DNA of 34,221 nt from an uncultured Alphaproteobacteria bacterium (GCA_910577205.1 CAJTMA010000014.1:19591-53811), one strand, 5' to 3'. Shown: positions 18,101 through 25,404, counted from the stretch's first letter. The notes: generated by a model not told the origin, from the sequence alone. Translations and numbers: made by a program.

Positions 18101-18302
18101 GGCATTCACCTTCATTCTCGGTGTACTGCCAATGATTGTCGCCACCGGTGCAGGGGCTGCCAGCCGTATTGCCATTGGCGTTCCGGTATTTTACGGAATG
18201 CTGCTGGGAACTGCTGCCGGCTTGATTGTTATTCCGCTGCTTTACATTTTATTTCAAACCATACGTGAAGCAACCAATAACAAACGTAAACCTCAGGCTT
18301 AG
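15192..18302 (+). CDS. RND multidrug efflux permease (AcrB/MexB, HAE1 family)
   Basis: A 1036-aa proton-driven trimeric pump, full length for HAE1 permeases. It starts MFSRIFIERPRFAMVISIVL. Proton relay residues are conserved: Asp407-Asp408 in GLVVDDAIVVVERV, at the same numbers as in E. coli AcrB, and the TM10 lysine in LAAKNAILIVEF. Porter-domain motifs such as SYPGASAEV and QNRIQQATSKLP are present. Substrates are probably amphiphilic drugs or bile-type compounds, by family. It is followed by a strong terminator at 18372. Confidence 0.95.
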   Translation: MFSRIFIERPRFAMVISIVLTLAGAISVFSLPISLYPEITPPEVVISASYPGASAEVIAKTIGIPLEQEINGVEDMLYMNSSSENSQYSLTVTFKVGVDRDMAQVKVQNRIQQATSKLPTEVTRQGLTVKSRSSNILGFISIISPNNTYTQLQLSDYVQNNIKDSLSRVSGVGEVSVHAARLSMRVWLDADKITALNIPVSSIKAAIEGQNYQPSLGSIGAMPGDGSQQMAYTLQTQGRINEVEDFKNIIIRTAEQGGLVYLKDIATVEIGEENYRASSKFNGAPSVAIAINQLAGANALDAMDGVKKEIERLSQRFPEDITYTIGYDSTKYILASIEEVIFTLLLTFALVILVCYVFLQDWRSTLVPTLTIPVSLFATFAVMQALGYSLNMMTLFGLVLAIGLVVDDAIVVVERVLYLMESEKLSPKEATIKAMEQVSSAIIATTLVLLAIFVPVGFLGGITGKIYQQFAIAISTSVSFSSLNALTLSPALCATLLRPLKPAQSGPLFWFNQVVNKSRDRYASVVGLIGRKVSVIFLLMLMLFAAVGGLLNISQTSFIPSEDQGVIFMNVQLPEGATRNRTQAFVDKIYPLLKEEPGVDNIMGIVGVSMIGGSGENVAMVIVTLHPWNERTDKSLSSSNILNKLRAKVTGMPEAEVQLFEPPAIMGLGMSGGMDYRLQALNSNDPQKLETALKGFLAKINQDPNILYAYTTYTAQTPNYFITIDRDKAEAMKVNIGSIYSVLQNYLGSSYVNDVNFGTQVNKVMIQADWKYRKDLESIKKLHVQNNNGEMVPLEALITMNKVLSPRTVSRYNQYPSASITAVQSPASSTGQAMGALETLSQSLPSGFGYDWSGMSYQEKQSSGQIGYLIILAMTFAYLFLVAQYESWSTPLPVLTSVSVAMLGALLGLFITDLPLSIYAQLGLILLVGLAAKNAILIVEFSKEERERGSSIIKAAVTGTKERFRAVLMTAFTFILGVLPMIVATGAGAASRIAIGVPVFYGMLLGTAAGLIVIPLLYILFQTIREATNNKRKPQA

Positions 18303-18369
18303 CAAAGCGATAGGCGGCAGCAGACATCTGCTTAACCGCCTCAAGCTTACTCCAAACTAAGCTTTAAAA

Positions 18370-18396
18370 CACCCCGCTCTAACCGGCGGGGTTTTT
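18370..18396 (+). terminator. Terminator of the RND operon
   Basis: CCCCGC (18372-18377) pairs with GCGGGG (18386-18391) and is followed by T5, about 70 bp after the pump stop. Confidence 0.85.
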
Positions 18397-18421
18397 CATG
18401 GATACCACTTTAGACAAAAAC

Positions 18422-18450
18422 TTGACTTTTACAAAAAAAGATAATATCCT
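18422..18450 (+). promoter_or_regulatory. Probable promoter of the 62-aa membrane protein gene
   Basis: TTGACT (18422-18427), 17-bp spacer, TATCCT (18445-18450), with the next start codon about 55 bp downstream. Confidence 0.5.
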
Positions 18451-18506
18451 TACTTCAATTTATTAGAGATATGAATTTATTTTGTTAACTTTAAAACCCC
18501 AAAAAA

Positions 18507-18695
18507 ATGAAACTAGTTTTCTTTTTACTGTGTTCTATCCTCACACTATGCTGCCTATTCTCAGCTTGGTTCGCAATCACCCAACTCTCCGGTTTCGGAC
18601 GTTGGTGGCTTTTCATCCCCAGCATTATCGCCGCTTTCTTTTACGGTTGTTGGGCGTGGAAATTCCGCCTCTGGCATAAAACTTATTCAATCTAA
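18507..18695 (+). CDS. Small two-helix membrane protein, unknown function
   Basis: A 62-aa protein with two hydrophobic segments (about residues 3-25 and 32-52) and a short basic, aromatic tail (WKFRLWHKTYSI). The ribosome binding site is poor. However, the gene has its own promoter candidate upstream and a good terminator 3 nt after the stop, so the frame is probably real. I do not recognise the family. The alternative frame at 18482-18679 has no better support. Confidence 0.6.
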   Translation: MKLVFFLLCSILTLCCLFSAWFAITQLSGFGRWWLFIPSIIAAFFYGCWAWKFRLWHKTYSI

Positions 18696-18697
18696 CA

Positions 18698-18731
18698 AAA
18701 AATCCCCCTGACCTTTGTCACGGGGATTTTT
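18698..18731 (+). terminator. Terminator after the small membrane protein gene
   Basis: AAAAATCCCC (18698-18707) pairs with GGGGATTTTT (18722-18731) and ends in T5. Confidence 0.85.
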
Positions 18732-18746
18732 GATTTAACTATGAAA

Positions 18747-18928
18747 AAATTTTTTCGCTTCTCGCTAAATCTGTATTAATAATCCAGTAGATATGATTTT
18801 TCAAAAATCTCAGATAATGAGATTAGTAATAAGATTTTAGAGAGTGAAAAATTTTAGCGTAGATAAACCTACGTGAATTTTTCGCTTCTCGCTAAATCTG
18901 TATTAATAAGCCATTAGATGAGATTTTT
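18747..18928 (-). repeat. Duplicated ldcA 3' end with intervening stem-loop element
   Basis: The final ~50 bp of the S66 peptidase gene plus its downstream flank (18876-18928) recur at 18747-18801. A 26-bp core (18756-18781 and 18883-18908) is identical, offset 127 bp. Between the copies lie a 33-bp motif (18801-18840, containing AGTAATAAGATTTTA) and a stem-loop (18846-18883). Both also occur downstream of the peroxiredoxin gene, so this is a dispersed intergenic repeat family. Confidence 0.8.
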
Positions 18929-19872
18929 GCTGTTCCGCCGACCGGTATCGTCAACAACGGCGTACTATGTCCGAAATCAACATTCGCCCAAATCGGCAAA
19001 TTCTTTAATTCCCGCTTAGTTGAAATAATATATTCCAACTGCTCACGTGTTACTTTCGAACCTTTTTGAAAACGCCCGATAAGAATACCTTTGACATTGT
19101 CAAAATCCGGCTGATAAATCAGGGCCTGAAAATTGCGTTCAAAAGCAGCAATATCCGAACCTTCAGTATCCTCAATAAACAGAATGGTATCTTTCGCAAA
19201 AGCTGGGCGGTATTTAGTCCCGAGCAGCAAATCAAACGTGCCAAGATTGCCGCCGATAAGCGTTCCTTCAGCTTCCCCGTCATGCAAACGCCAATATCCC
19301 TCATTTTTTATAAATTGGCGGTTTTCCTGATCCAAGAACCACAAATCATCGCTCCATTCGGCAGAGGACTGCACATGATTAACCCGTTCGCCCATCAACA
19401 TAATTTTCAGGTTTTCCAAAGTGTAATCTGCCCCTTTCAGCATCCCCAAAGAACTAAAATGCGGCCCGGAAAAAGTCACCAATCCGGTTTGCGCATAGAT
19501 TGCGTTTAACAAAGCCGTAATATCCGAAAAGCCGCAAAAAACTTTTGGATTAGCTTTAATCAAATCATAGTCAAGATACGGCAGCAATTGGTTGGAATTA
19601 GCCCCGCCAATAATCGTAAAGACCGCTTTGACATTTTTATCAGCAAAAGCATCATAAATATCAGCAACCCGGTCTTCAATAGATGATGACCCCATCATAT
19701 CCCAGTTATCATCAGTGGTATGACGGCCAAAACTCACTTTCAGCCCCCAGGCTTCAAACCTTTCCCGGGCAATCTCACGCGCATCCTGCCCAATAATTTT
19801 AATCCCCCGCGCCGGAGCAATTACTCTGATTTCATCACCGGATACTAATTTAGCCGGAATAATTTTTTCCAT
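18892..19872 (-). CDS. S66-family peptidase (LD-carboxypeptidase / MccF-like)
   Basis: A 326-aa serine peptidase of family S66. The catalytic triad is visible: Ser116 in CGFSDITAL, Glu234 in LFIEDTEG and His302 in DFGHSTP. The neighbouring pattern IGGANSNQLLPYLDY and VTFSGPHFSSLG is closer to MccF, the microcin C immunity peptidase, than to E. coli LdcA. Members cleave either the L,D bond of muropeptide tetrapeptides or acyl-adenylate toxins, and context does not decide. ATG 19872 is preceded by GAGGAG at proper spacing; the TTG at 19887 is less likely. The last codons lie inside a duplicated repeat. Confidence 0.88.
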   Translation of the reverse strand: MEKIIPAKLVSGDEIRVIAPARGIKIIGQDAREIARERFEAWGLKVSFGRHTTDDNWDMMGSSSIEDRVADIYDAFADKNVKAVFTIIGGANSNQLLPYLDYDLIKANPKVFCGFSDITALLNAIYAQTGLVTFSGPHFSSLGMLKGADYTLENLKIMLMGERVNHVQSSAEWSDDLWFLDQENRQFIKNEGYWRLHDGEAEGTLIGGNLGTFDLLLGTKYRPAFAKDTILFIEDTEGSDIAAFERNFQALIYQPDFDNVKGILIGRFQKGSKVTREQLEYIISTKRELKNLPIWANVDFGHSTPLLTIPVGGTAKISSNGLLIQI

Positions 19873-19943
19873 CTCCAAACTCCTCAAATTAAATTATTTT
19901 TTTCAATATAAAACATATTTTTCCGTTTGCGAATAAATTTTTG

Positions 19944-19988
19944 TTGCAATCCAAAATTAAAAAACTAACATAAGAACAAAACAAGAAC
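19944..19988 (+). promoter_or_regulatory. Promoter and LexA (SOS) box of umuDC
   Basis: TTGCAA (19944-19949), 16-bp spacer and TAACAT (19966-19971) form a promoter. GAAC-AAAACAA-GAAC at 19974-19988 is an exact match to the alphaproteobacterial SOS box (GTTC-N7-GTTC on the other strand), placed over the expected transcription start and 20 bp before umuD. LexA repression is therefore likely. Confidence 0.85.
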
Positions 19989-20007
19989 AAAAATACGAGT
20001 CTTTCCC

Positions 20008-20361
20008 ATGCCTTTTGCATCTGCTGTTACTTATTTTCAAGAACACGATTTGGATTTAAATAATTATTTGCAACCCCACCCGTTGTCTACTTATTTTTTG
20101 CGTATGGAGGGGGACGCCCTCCGCTGCGCCGGTATTTACAGCGGCGACATCTTGGTTGTTGACCGGTCGCGCATTGCGGCCGGCGGCAATTTGATTGTCG
20201 CCGAAGTCAACGGCGAATTATTGGCACGCAGGCTGCTTGTCAAAAAATCTCAAACCTTTCTTGGAACAGATAATCCCCGGCAGCCGCCTATCCCCTTACA
20301 ACAGGAAGATACCTTTGCCGTTTGGGGCGTTATTACATCTGTCATCAGGAAATTGCTCTGA
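20008..20361 (+). CDS. umuD: UmuD'-like mutasome subunit, catalytically inactive
   Basis: A 117-aa LexA/UmuD (S24) family protein, 22 residues shorter than E. coli UmuD (139 aa). It starts where processed UmuD' starts: PFASAVTYFQEHDLDLN aligns with GFPSPAADYVEQRIDLN after the Cys24-Gly25 cleavage site. The nucleophile Ser60 (SGDSM) is Ala37 here (EGDAL), and the general-base Lys97 is Arg74 (LLARRLL). The fold residues HPLSTYFLRM and GIYSGDILVVDRS remain. It therefore probably acts directly as a UmuD'-type partner of UmuC without RecA-stimulated self-cleavage. There is no in-frame start further upstream. TGATG overlap with umuC implies coupled translation. Confidence 0.88.
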   Translation: MPFASAVTYFQEHDLDLNNYLQPHPLSTYFLRMEGDALRCAGIYSGDILVVDRSRIAAGGNLIVAEVNGELLARRLLVKKSQTFLGTDNPRQPPIPLQQEDTFAVWGVITSVIRKLL

Positions 20362-21611
20362 TGTTTATGCTGATTGACTGCGATAATTTCTTCGTTTCCT
20401 GCGAACGGATTTTTCAGCCTCGCCTGAAAAACCGCCCGGTTGTCGTCTTGTCCAGTAATGACGGCTGTGTTATCGCCCGTTCTTATGAAGCCAAAGCTCT
20501 GGATATCCCGATGGGCATTCCTTTTTTTAAAGTCAAATCTTTTCTGGAAAAACATAATGGCGCTTGGTTGTCCTGCAATCATGAATTATACAGCAGCATC
20601 TCATCCCGCGTCATGAACTTAATCCGCTCTTATTTTCCCGAAATTGAAATCTATTCCGTTGACGAAGCTTTTGTCCGCATTGATGACCGGGAAGATTATA
20701 CCCGTATGGCCCTAATGATCCGACAGGCGATTCTCAAGCAAATCGGCATTTCCGTTTCGGTAGGCATTGCCCCCAGCAAAACTTTATGCAAATTAGCCGG
20801 AGAATTAGCCAAGAAACAAACTGTCGGCAAAATTTGTGCTTTAGACACCCCAGATAAGGCCATGCCTTTCCTTCGGCAACTGGATATTAAAGATATCTGG
20901 GGAATAGGGCGTAACTTAAATAAAAAGCTCAATTTTATGGGAATTTTTACAGCTGCTGATTTGTTAAATACCCCCTTACCTCTGTTACGTGCCAAATTCG
21001 GCATCACACTGGAACGAACCATCCGCGAACTTAACGGCATCTCCTGTGTGGAAATGGAAGAACTGGAACACCAGAAAAGTATCCTCTGCTCTCGCAGCTT
21101 TGAAACAGAACTAAACAGCGAAGAACAATTGCACACCGCCTTAACCGATTTCGTCGATACGGCCTGCCGCAGGCTGCGCGAACAAAAAGCGTTAGCCGGA
21201 GGGATTGTTACCTTTATTAACACCAACCGCTTCCGCAACGATCAGCCGCAATACAACAACTCTCAGCTTGTCAACCTGCCACAGCCATCCAATAATACTG
21301 CCAAATTTATGCAGGCTATGAATAAAGGGCTAAAACAAATTTACCGCCCGGCCTTTCGCTATAAGCGCGCGGGAATTATGCTGGCAGATATTACATCCGA
21401 ACATTGCCCGCAGGCAGACTTTTTTCAAACACCGCAAACAGATATAAAAGAACGCCAATTAATGAAAGCCTTTGATGACTTAAACAACCGGATGGGGAAA
21501 CATACTGTTTATTTTGGCCTCAAATTACCGCAACAAACATCTTTCGTTAAACATGAATTCCGCTCTCCTTGCAGTACAACCCGCTGGAATGAATTGACCG
21601 CAGTAAGATAA
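20361..21611 (+). CDS. umuC: Y-family translesion DNA polymerase V subunit UmuC
   Basis: A 416-aa polymerase that would bypass lesions with UmuD'2. Catalytic carboxylates are in LIDCDNFF (Asp6) and SVDEAF (Asp101-Glu102, the same numbers as E. coli UmuC). The finger motif SNDGCVIARSYEAK, the thumb IKDIWGIGRNLNKKL and the C-terminal UmuC tail SPCSTTRWNEL are present. QADFF near residue 350 is a plausible sliding-clamp motif. The ATG at 20361 overlaps the umuD stop by one base, which makes the upstream in-frame start at 20322 unlikely. It shares the SOS-controlled promoter at 19944. Confidence 0.95.
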   Translation: MFMLIDCDNFFVSCERIFQPRLKNRPVVVLSSNDGCVIARSYEAKALDIPMGIPFFKVKSFLEKHNGAWLSCNHELYSSISSRVMNLIRSYFPEIEIYSVDEAFVRIDDREDYTRMALMIRQAILKQIGISVSVGIAPSKTLCKLAGELAKKQTVGKICALDTPDKAMPFLRQLDIKDIWGIGRNLNKKLNFMGIFTAADLLNTPLPLLRAKFGITLERTIRELNGISCVEMEELEHQKSILCSRSFETELNSEEQLHTALTDFVDTACRRLREQKALAGGIVTFINTNRFRNDQPQYNNSQLVNLPQPSNNTAKFMQAMNKGLKQIYRPAFRYKRAGIMLADITSEHCPQADFFQTPQTDIKERQLMKAFDDLNNRMGKHTVYFGLKLPQQTSFVKHEFRSPCSTTRWNELTAVR

Positions 21612-21660
21612 AATACCACCGGCTGCCTAAGGGGATAAGAATAATTAAAAGCGAAAACAC

Positions 21661-21873
21661 CTCAAAAACCTCAGACAATAAGACTAGTAATAAGATTTTA
21701 ACCCACAAAAGGGCGTTATAAGATACTTCAAAAACCTCAGATAATGAGACTAGTAATAAGATTTTAGCCCCACAAAAAGGCGTTATAAGAGTCAGGTAAT
21801 AAGAATTAAAGGCGAAAGTACCGCAGCGTACATAAACGTACGTGAGGACACTTTCGTCCTGATAATTCTGTAT
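21661..21873 (-). repeat. Intergenic repeat cluster downstream of umuC and the peroxiredoxin gene
   Basis: This fills most of the 285-bp gap 21612-21896. Two ~60-bp direct repeats start at 21662 and 21728 (period 66) and share AGTAATAAGATTTTA with the ldcA element. A partial third (GGTAATAAGAATT) follows near 21795. Then comes a stem-loop, 21813-21856: CGAAAGT/ACTTTCG outer arms and CGTAC/GTACG inner arms around ATAAAC. The stretch TCTGTATTAGATGA (near 21867) also occurs, slightly changed, at the ldcA end. Confidence 0.82.
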
Positions 21874-21896
21874 TAGATGACCTTAGAACACCTTTT

Positions 21897-22598
21897 TTAT
21901 ATTTTTTTAGTACAAAAATACCAAGTACTACACTCGCAACCGTCTTTTTTGTTCTTTTCGGCAGCGAGTTCGGAGAGGGTGGTCGGCGCGGAAACGACAA
22001 CATCTTCACCGGGCTGCCAGTTGGCGGGAGTGGATACATGATATTCATCTGTGGTTTGCAGGGCGATTAACAGGCGCTTCAGTTCTTGAAAATTGCGGCC
22101 GGTAGAAAGAGGATAATAAAGAATTGCCCTAATAACGGCTTGAGGATCAATGAAAAAGACTGCGCGAATGGCTTTGGTATCACTGGCAGAGGGATGAATC
22201 ATGCCATATTGCTTGGCAACCGCCATTTTAATATCTGCAATGACCGGATAATCTATTTTCACTTTCTGCTGCCCGTTAAAACGAACATCCTCTTCTATGG
22301 ACTTTAACCAAGCCAGATGTGAACTGACACTGTCTACGGACAAGCCGACAAGTTCTGTGTCTAATGCCCGAAATTCTTCGGTCATTTGCGCAAAAGTAAA
22401 CAACTCGGATGTACAAACCGGCGTAAAATCAGCCGGATGGGAAAACAAAATAACCCATTTTCCGGCATAATCTTCAGGAAAATTTATTTTGCCTTTAGTT
22501 GTTTCGGCGGTAAACGACGGAGCGGCATCGCCGATTAACGGCATCGCCGAACAAAACCGTTCTTTTAATTTGGTATTTTGCATCAATTCTCTTGTCAT
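21897..22598 (-). CDS. Peroxiredoxin (AhpC/TSA, Prx6-like)
   Basis: A 233-aa thiol peroxidase for hydrogen peroxide and organic hydroperoxides. The peroxidatic Cys62 lies in SHPADFTPVCTSE. The long C-terminal domain (YPLSTGRNFQELKRLL, TPANWQPGEDVVV) is the Prx6/archaeal type. The C-terminus DGCECSTWYFC (Cys221, 223, 229) supplies candidate resolving cysteines, as in bacterial and archaeal two-Cys members of this group. A GGGAG ribosome binding site precedes the ATG. The gene converges on umuC across the repeat cluster and is divergent from the antiporter gene. Confidence 0.93.
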   Translation of the reverse strand: MTRELMQNTKLKERFCSAMPLIGDAAPSFTAETTKGKINFPEDYAGKWVILFSHPADFTPVCTSELFTFAQMTEEFRALDTELVGLSVDSVSSHLAWLKSIEEDVRFNGQQKVKIDYPVIADIKMAVAKQYGMIHPSASDTKAIRAVFFIDPQAVIRAILYYPLSTGRNFQELKRLLIALQTTDEYHVSTPANWQPGEDVVVSAPTTLSELAAEKNKKDGCECSTWYFCTKKI

Positions 22599-22716
22599 AA
22601 AAAAATCTCCCGCTGCTCATTAAAATTTTTTTATGATGTATAAATTAAAGAGCGGATTTCAAGTTATAAAATCTTAATATTTTACATTTATAATGGCGGA
22701 AAATTAAGGAGTACCA

Positions 22717-23898
22717 ATGAATCTAGACTGGATGATGGCCGCGGCCGGAACACTGCTTTTACTTTGCGTTTATGCAAACCGGATATCTATGCGTTACGGC
22801 ATTCCGAGCCTGCTGCTGTTTCTCGGCTTAGGGATGCTCGCCGGAAGCGACGGTGCAGGCATCCAATTCTATAATGCGCGGATAGCCAACTACATCGGCA
22901 CTTTCGCGCTGGCATTCATTCTTTTTTCCGGCGGATTAGACACCAAATGGAGTCAGGTTCGCCCGACACTGGCAAGAGGTTCTCTGCTGTCCACAGGCGG
23001 GGTCTTTTTGACAGCATTATTCCTTTATTTATGCACCTACTACCTGCTCGGCTTGTCCTTTGAAGTTTCATTACTGCTCAGCGTCATTGTTTCGTCAACC
23101 GATGCACCGGCCGTATTTTCCATTCTCCGCTCTCAAAAGAGTGAACTCAAACCCGGCTTAAAACCCCTGCTGGAATTTGAATCCGGCAGCAACGACCCCA
23201 TGGCCGTATTGTTATCGATGGGCGCAATCAACCTGCTTTCCGACCCGGATTTTGACACCTTTCAGATGATGCAAAACTTTGTTTGGCAAATGGCTCTCGG
23301 CTTGGGTGCAGGCTATGCTTTCGGAAGAGTAGCCAGTTATGCGCTTTGCCGCTGGAATCTGGTTTATCCCGGACTTTACCCGGTTTTTGGCGTCAGTATT
23401 GTCTTACTGACTTTCAGCCTGACCCAGCTCTTAAACGGCAACGGCTTCCTCGCCGTGTATATTGCCGGAATTGTCATGGCAAATACAGCCTTCCGCTACC
23501 GCCGGCATTTTATTAACTTTCAGGATTCCCTGGCGTGGATTATGCAAATCGGAATGTTCTTGATTTTAGGGTTGTTAGTCAATCCGCACGAATTGCCTGA
23601 CGTCTTCCCCGTAAGCTTAGTTTGCTCGGTTTTCCTGATTTTCATTGCCCGCCCATTGGCTGTTTTTACTTGCCTTTACCAAAGCCAATATACCCGTGCC
23701 GACAAAATATTTATCAGCTGGGCCGGCTTTAAAGGCGCTGTTCCGATTATTCTGGCAACCTACCCGCTGATGTATAACTTCCCCAATTCCACTTACCTGT
23801 TTAACCTTATTTTCTTTTTGGTTATCCTGTCGGTTTTGGTTCAGGGAAACTCACTCCCGTGGGTCGCCCGGCGCTTGGGATTATATCAAGAAAATTAA
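22717..23898 (+). CDS. CPA1-family cation/proton antiporter, short NhaP2-like form
   Basis: A 393-aa polytopic membrane protein with about 12 hydrophobic segments. Family motifs are FLGLGMLAGSDGAGI, FILFSGGLDT, SSTDAPAVFSIL and the ion-binding ESGSNDPMAVLL. This matches the membrane part of the K+/H+ antiporter NhaP2/CvrA. The usual C-terminal cytoplasmic extension (TrkA-C and further domain, ~180 residues) is missing: the protein ends at WVARRLGLYQEN just after the last helix. GGAG lies 6 nt before the ATG and a TATAAT (22689) is nearby. The transported ion (K+ or Na+) is not resolved. Confidence 0.88.
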   Translation: MNLDWMMAAAGTLLLLCVYANRISMRYGIPSLLLFLGLGMLAGSDGAGIQFYNARIANYIGTFALAFILFSGGLDTKWSQVRPTLARGSLLSTGGVFLTALFLYLCTYYLLGLSFEVSLLLSVIVSSTDAPAVFSILRSQKSELKPGLKPLLEFESGSNDPMAVLLSMGAINLLSDPDFDTFQMMQNFVWQMALGLGAGYAFGRVASYALCRWNLVYPGLYPVFGVSIVLLTFSLTQLLNGNGFLAVYIAGIVMANTAFRYRRHFINFQDSLAWIMQIGMFLILGLLVNPHELPDVFPVSLVCSVFLIFIARPLAVFTCLYQSQYTRADKIFISWAGFKGAVPIILATYPLMYNFPNSTYLFNLIFFLVILSVLVQGNSLPWVARRLGLYQEN

Positions 23899-23900
23899 CC

Positions 23901-23929
23901 TTGCCAAAAAATTAAAAATCAGTTAAGAT
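23901..23929 (+). promoter_or_regulatory. Probable promoter of the histidine phosphatase gene
   Basis: TTGCCA (23901-23906), 17-bp spacer, TAAGAT (23924-23929), 36 bp before the start codon. Confidence 0.65.
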
Positions 23930-23964
23930 AGCGCCATCTCCAACATCTCACAGGAGCGTGCACT

Positions 23965-24549
23965 ATGGTTAAAAATTTTTATATTTTTAGACACGGACAA
24001 AGCTCATATAATCTTGAAGGCAAGATTCAAGGGCACACGAACAATTCTGTTCTTACCGACCGCGGTATAGATCAGGCTTACGCCACCGCCGACAATCTTA
24101 AAAACAAAAACGTTGAAGTGATTATATCCAGCCCGCTGCGCCGCGCCAAACAAACCGGCAACATTGTTTCCAAGGTCATTAAAGCCCCCTTGCAATTTGA
24201 CGAACGTTTTACTGAAGTTAACGTTGGCATAGCCGAGGGACTGTACTACACACAAGCCATGGAAAAATTCGGCGATTTATACAAAAAATGGCGCAGTGCA
24301 AAACTCGCGGATGAAGATATCCATTTTGAAGAAGGCGAAAGCAAGCGCCAAGTCAGACAACGCGTTTTCTCCGCTTTACAGCAATATGCACAAAGCAAAT
24401 ATAATAACATTGCCATTTCAGGCCATGGCATCACGCTGACTGAAACGCTTCACGCGCTTAATATCGACAAAGAAGAAGTCGATAACGGCGAAATCATCCA
24501 TTTGCAATATGACAATGACAATTGGCATTACATCGGCAGCATTAAATAA
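23965..24549 (+). CDS. Histidine phosphatase family protein (phosphoglycerate mutase-like)
   Basis: A 194-aa cytoplasmic enzyme of the branch-1 histidine phosphatase superfamily. The catalytic RHG motif is at residues 9-11 (YIFRHGQSSYNLEGKIQGHTN). SSPLRRAKQTG supplies the second phosphate-binding arginine, and ISGHGITL carries the second catalytic histidine. The length suits small phosphatases (GpmB, CobC, PhoE types) rather than glycolytic GpmA. The substrate cannot be assigned. It has its own promoter and terminator, so it is probably monocistronic. Confidence 0.9.
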   Translation: MVKNFYIFRHGQSSYNLEGKIQGHTNNSVLTDRGIDQAYATADNLKNKNVEVIISSPLRRAKQTGNIVSKVIKAPLQFDERFTEVNVGIAEGLYYTQAMEKFGDLYKKWRSAKLADEDIHFEEGESKRQVRQRVFSALQQYAQSKYNNIAISGHGITLTETLHALNIDKEEVDNGEIIHLQYDNDNWHYIGSIK

Positions 24550-24556
24550 TCTCACC

Positions 24557-24580
24557 AACCCGCCTCTCCGGCGGGTTTTC
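24557..24580 (+). terminator. Terminator of the histidine phosphatase gene
   Basis: CCCGCC (24559-24564) pairs with GGCGGG (24570-24575), loop TCTCC, followed by TTTTC, 10 nt after the stop. Confidence 0.85.
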
Positions 24581-24640
24581 TTTTGCATGGTTTATTGAAA
24601 CCGCCAAGAGCAGCCCTACATTTAAATGGGAGATTAGACG

Positions 24641-25402
24641 ATGAACACACTCAAACCGGCTTCAGCCATGCAACGATTTTCTATAGTTCTGCAACGGGAT
24701 TTCAATTTATGCTTTTTTCTGAGCCTGAGCATATTGGCGCTCTACCCTGACCCGGAACATTTTTTTAGCCAATTCAGAAATTCCCCTTGGTTTATTTACA
24801 CCATTATACCGGCATTTAATGGCATTTACACCACATTGCTAGCTTTATTTCTCAACCGCACAGTCAGCCGGCGCAATTACACGCGCAACTTCTATTCCGC
24901 TGACATCCCTGCTTTAATTGCCGTTTCTTTTTCTGCCGGATGCCTGAGCACTTATATCACTCTTTCCGAAGCTGCGACTTATGTGATTAGTGTTGTCATT
25001 ATTTATCTGGCATACCGTAATATAAAACAATTTGCAGCTCTTTTAACCTCGCTGCTTCGCCCTGACACCACCGCCACCATTAAAGACTTGGGTGCTTTTG
25101 CTAATTTTTTCATCAACCTGATGATTAGCTTCTCTGTTATCAACTTGTCTTTAAATGCTATCCATAACCACTTGAATATTGAACAGGCTTTTAATTTCGG
25201 AAGCGGCTTACGCGCTATTATCGATTCGATTTATTTCAGCATTATCACCATGACAACTGTCGGTTACGGCGACATATATCCGCACACCACCTTAGCCAGG
25301 CTGCTCACCGGTGCAGAATGCCTGACCAGCTACCTTATGCTCGGAATTATGATTGGCATTGTTTCCCGCGGCATAACCGTAACCCCAGAAAACCGACAAT
25401 AA
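24641..25402 (+). CDS. Voltage-independent-type K+ channel protein
   Basis: A 253-aa membrane protein. Hydrophobic segments lie at about residues 20-40, 48-70, 85-130 and 165-185. A pore loop then carries the potassium selectivity filter TVGYGD (206-211) within ITMTTVGYGDIYPHTTLARLL, and a last helix (CLTSYLMLGIMIGIVS) follows. No RCK/TrkA-N domain and no arginine-rich S4 are visible. It should conduct K+ across the inner membrane. It lies close to a K+/H+-type antiporter, though on a separate transcription unit. Confidence 0.85.
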   Translation: MNTLKPASAMQRFSIVLQRDFNLCFFLSLSILALYPDPEHFFSQFRNSPWFIYTIIPAFNGIYTTLLALFLNRTVSRRNYTRNFYSADIPALIAVSFSAGCLSTYITLSEAATYVISVVIIYLAYRNIKQFAALLTSLLRPDTTATIKDLGAFANFFINLMISFSVINLSLNAIHNHLNIEQAFNFGSGLRAIIDSIYFSIITMTTVGYGDIYPHTTLARLLTGAECLTSYLMLGIMIGIVSRGITVTPENRQ

Positions 25403-25404
25403 AA

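Noticed and set aside
14028..18302. Complete tripartite efflux operon
   Set aside because: No outer-membrane channel gene follows; the next feature is a terminator.
18892..19872. Microcin immunity role for the S66 peptidase
   Set aside because: Motifs favour MccF over LdcA, but no microcin biosynthesis or export genes are in the window, so only the family is called.
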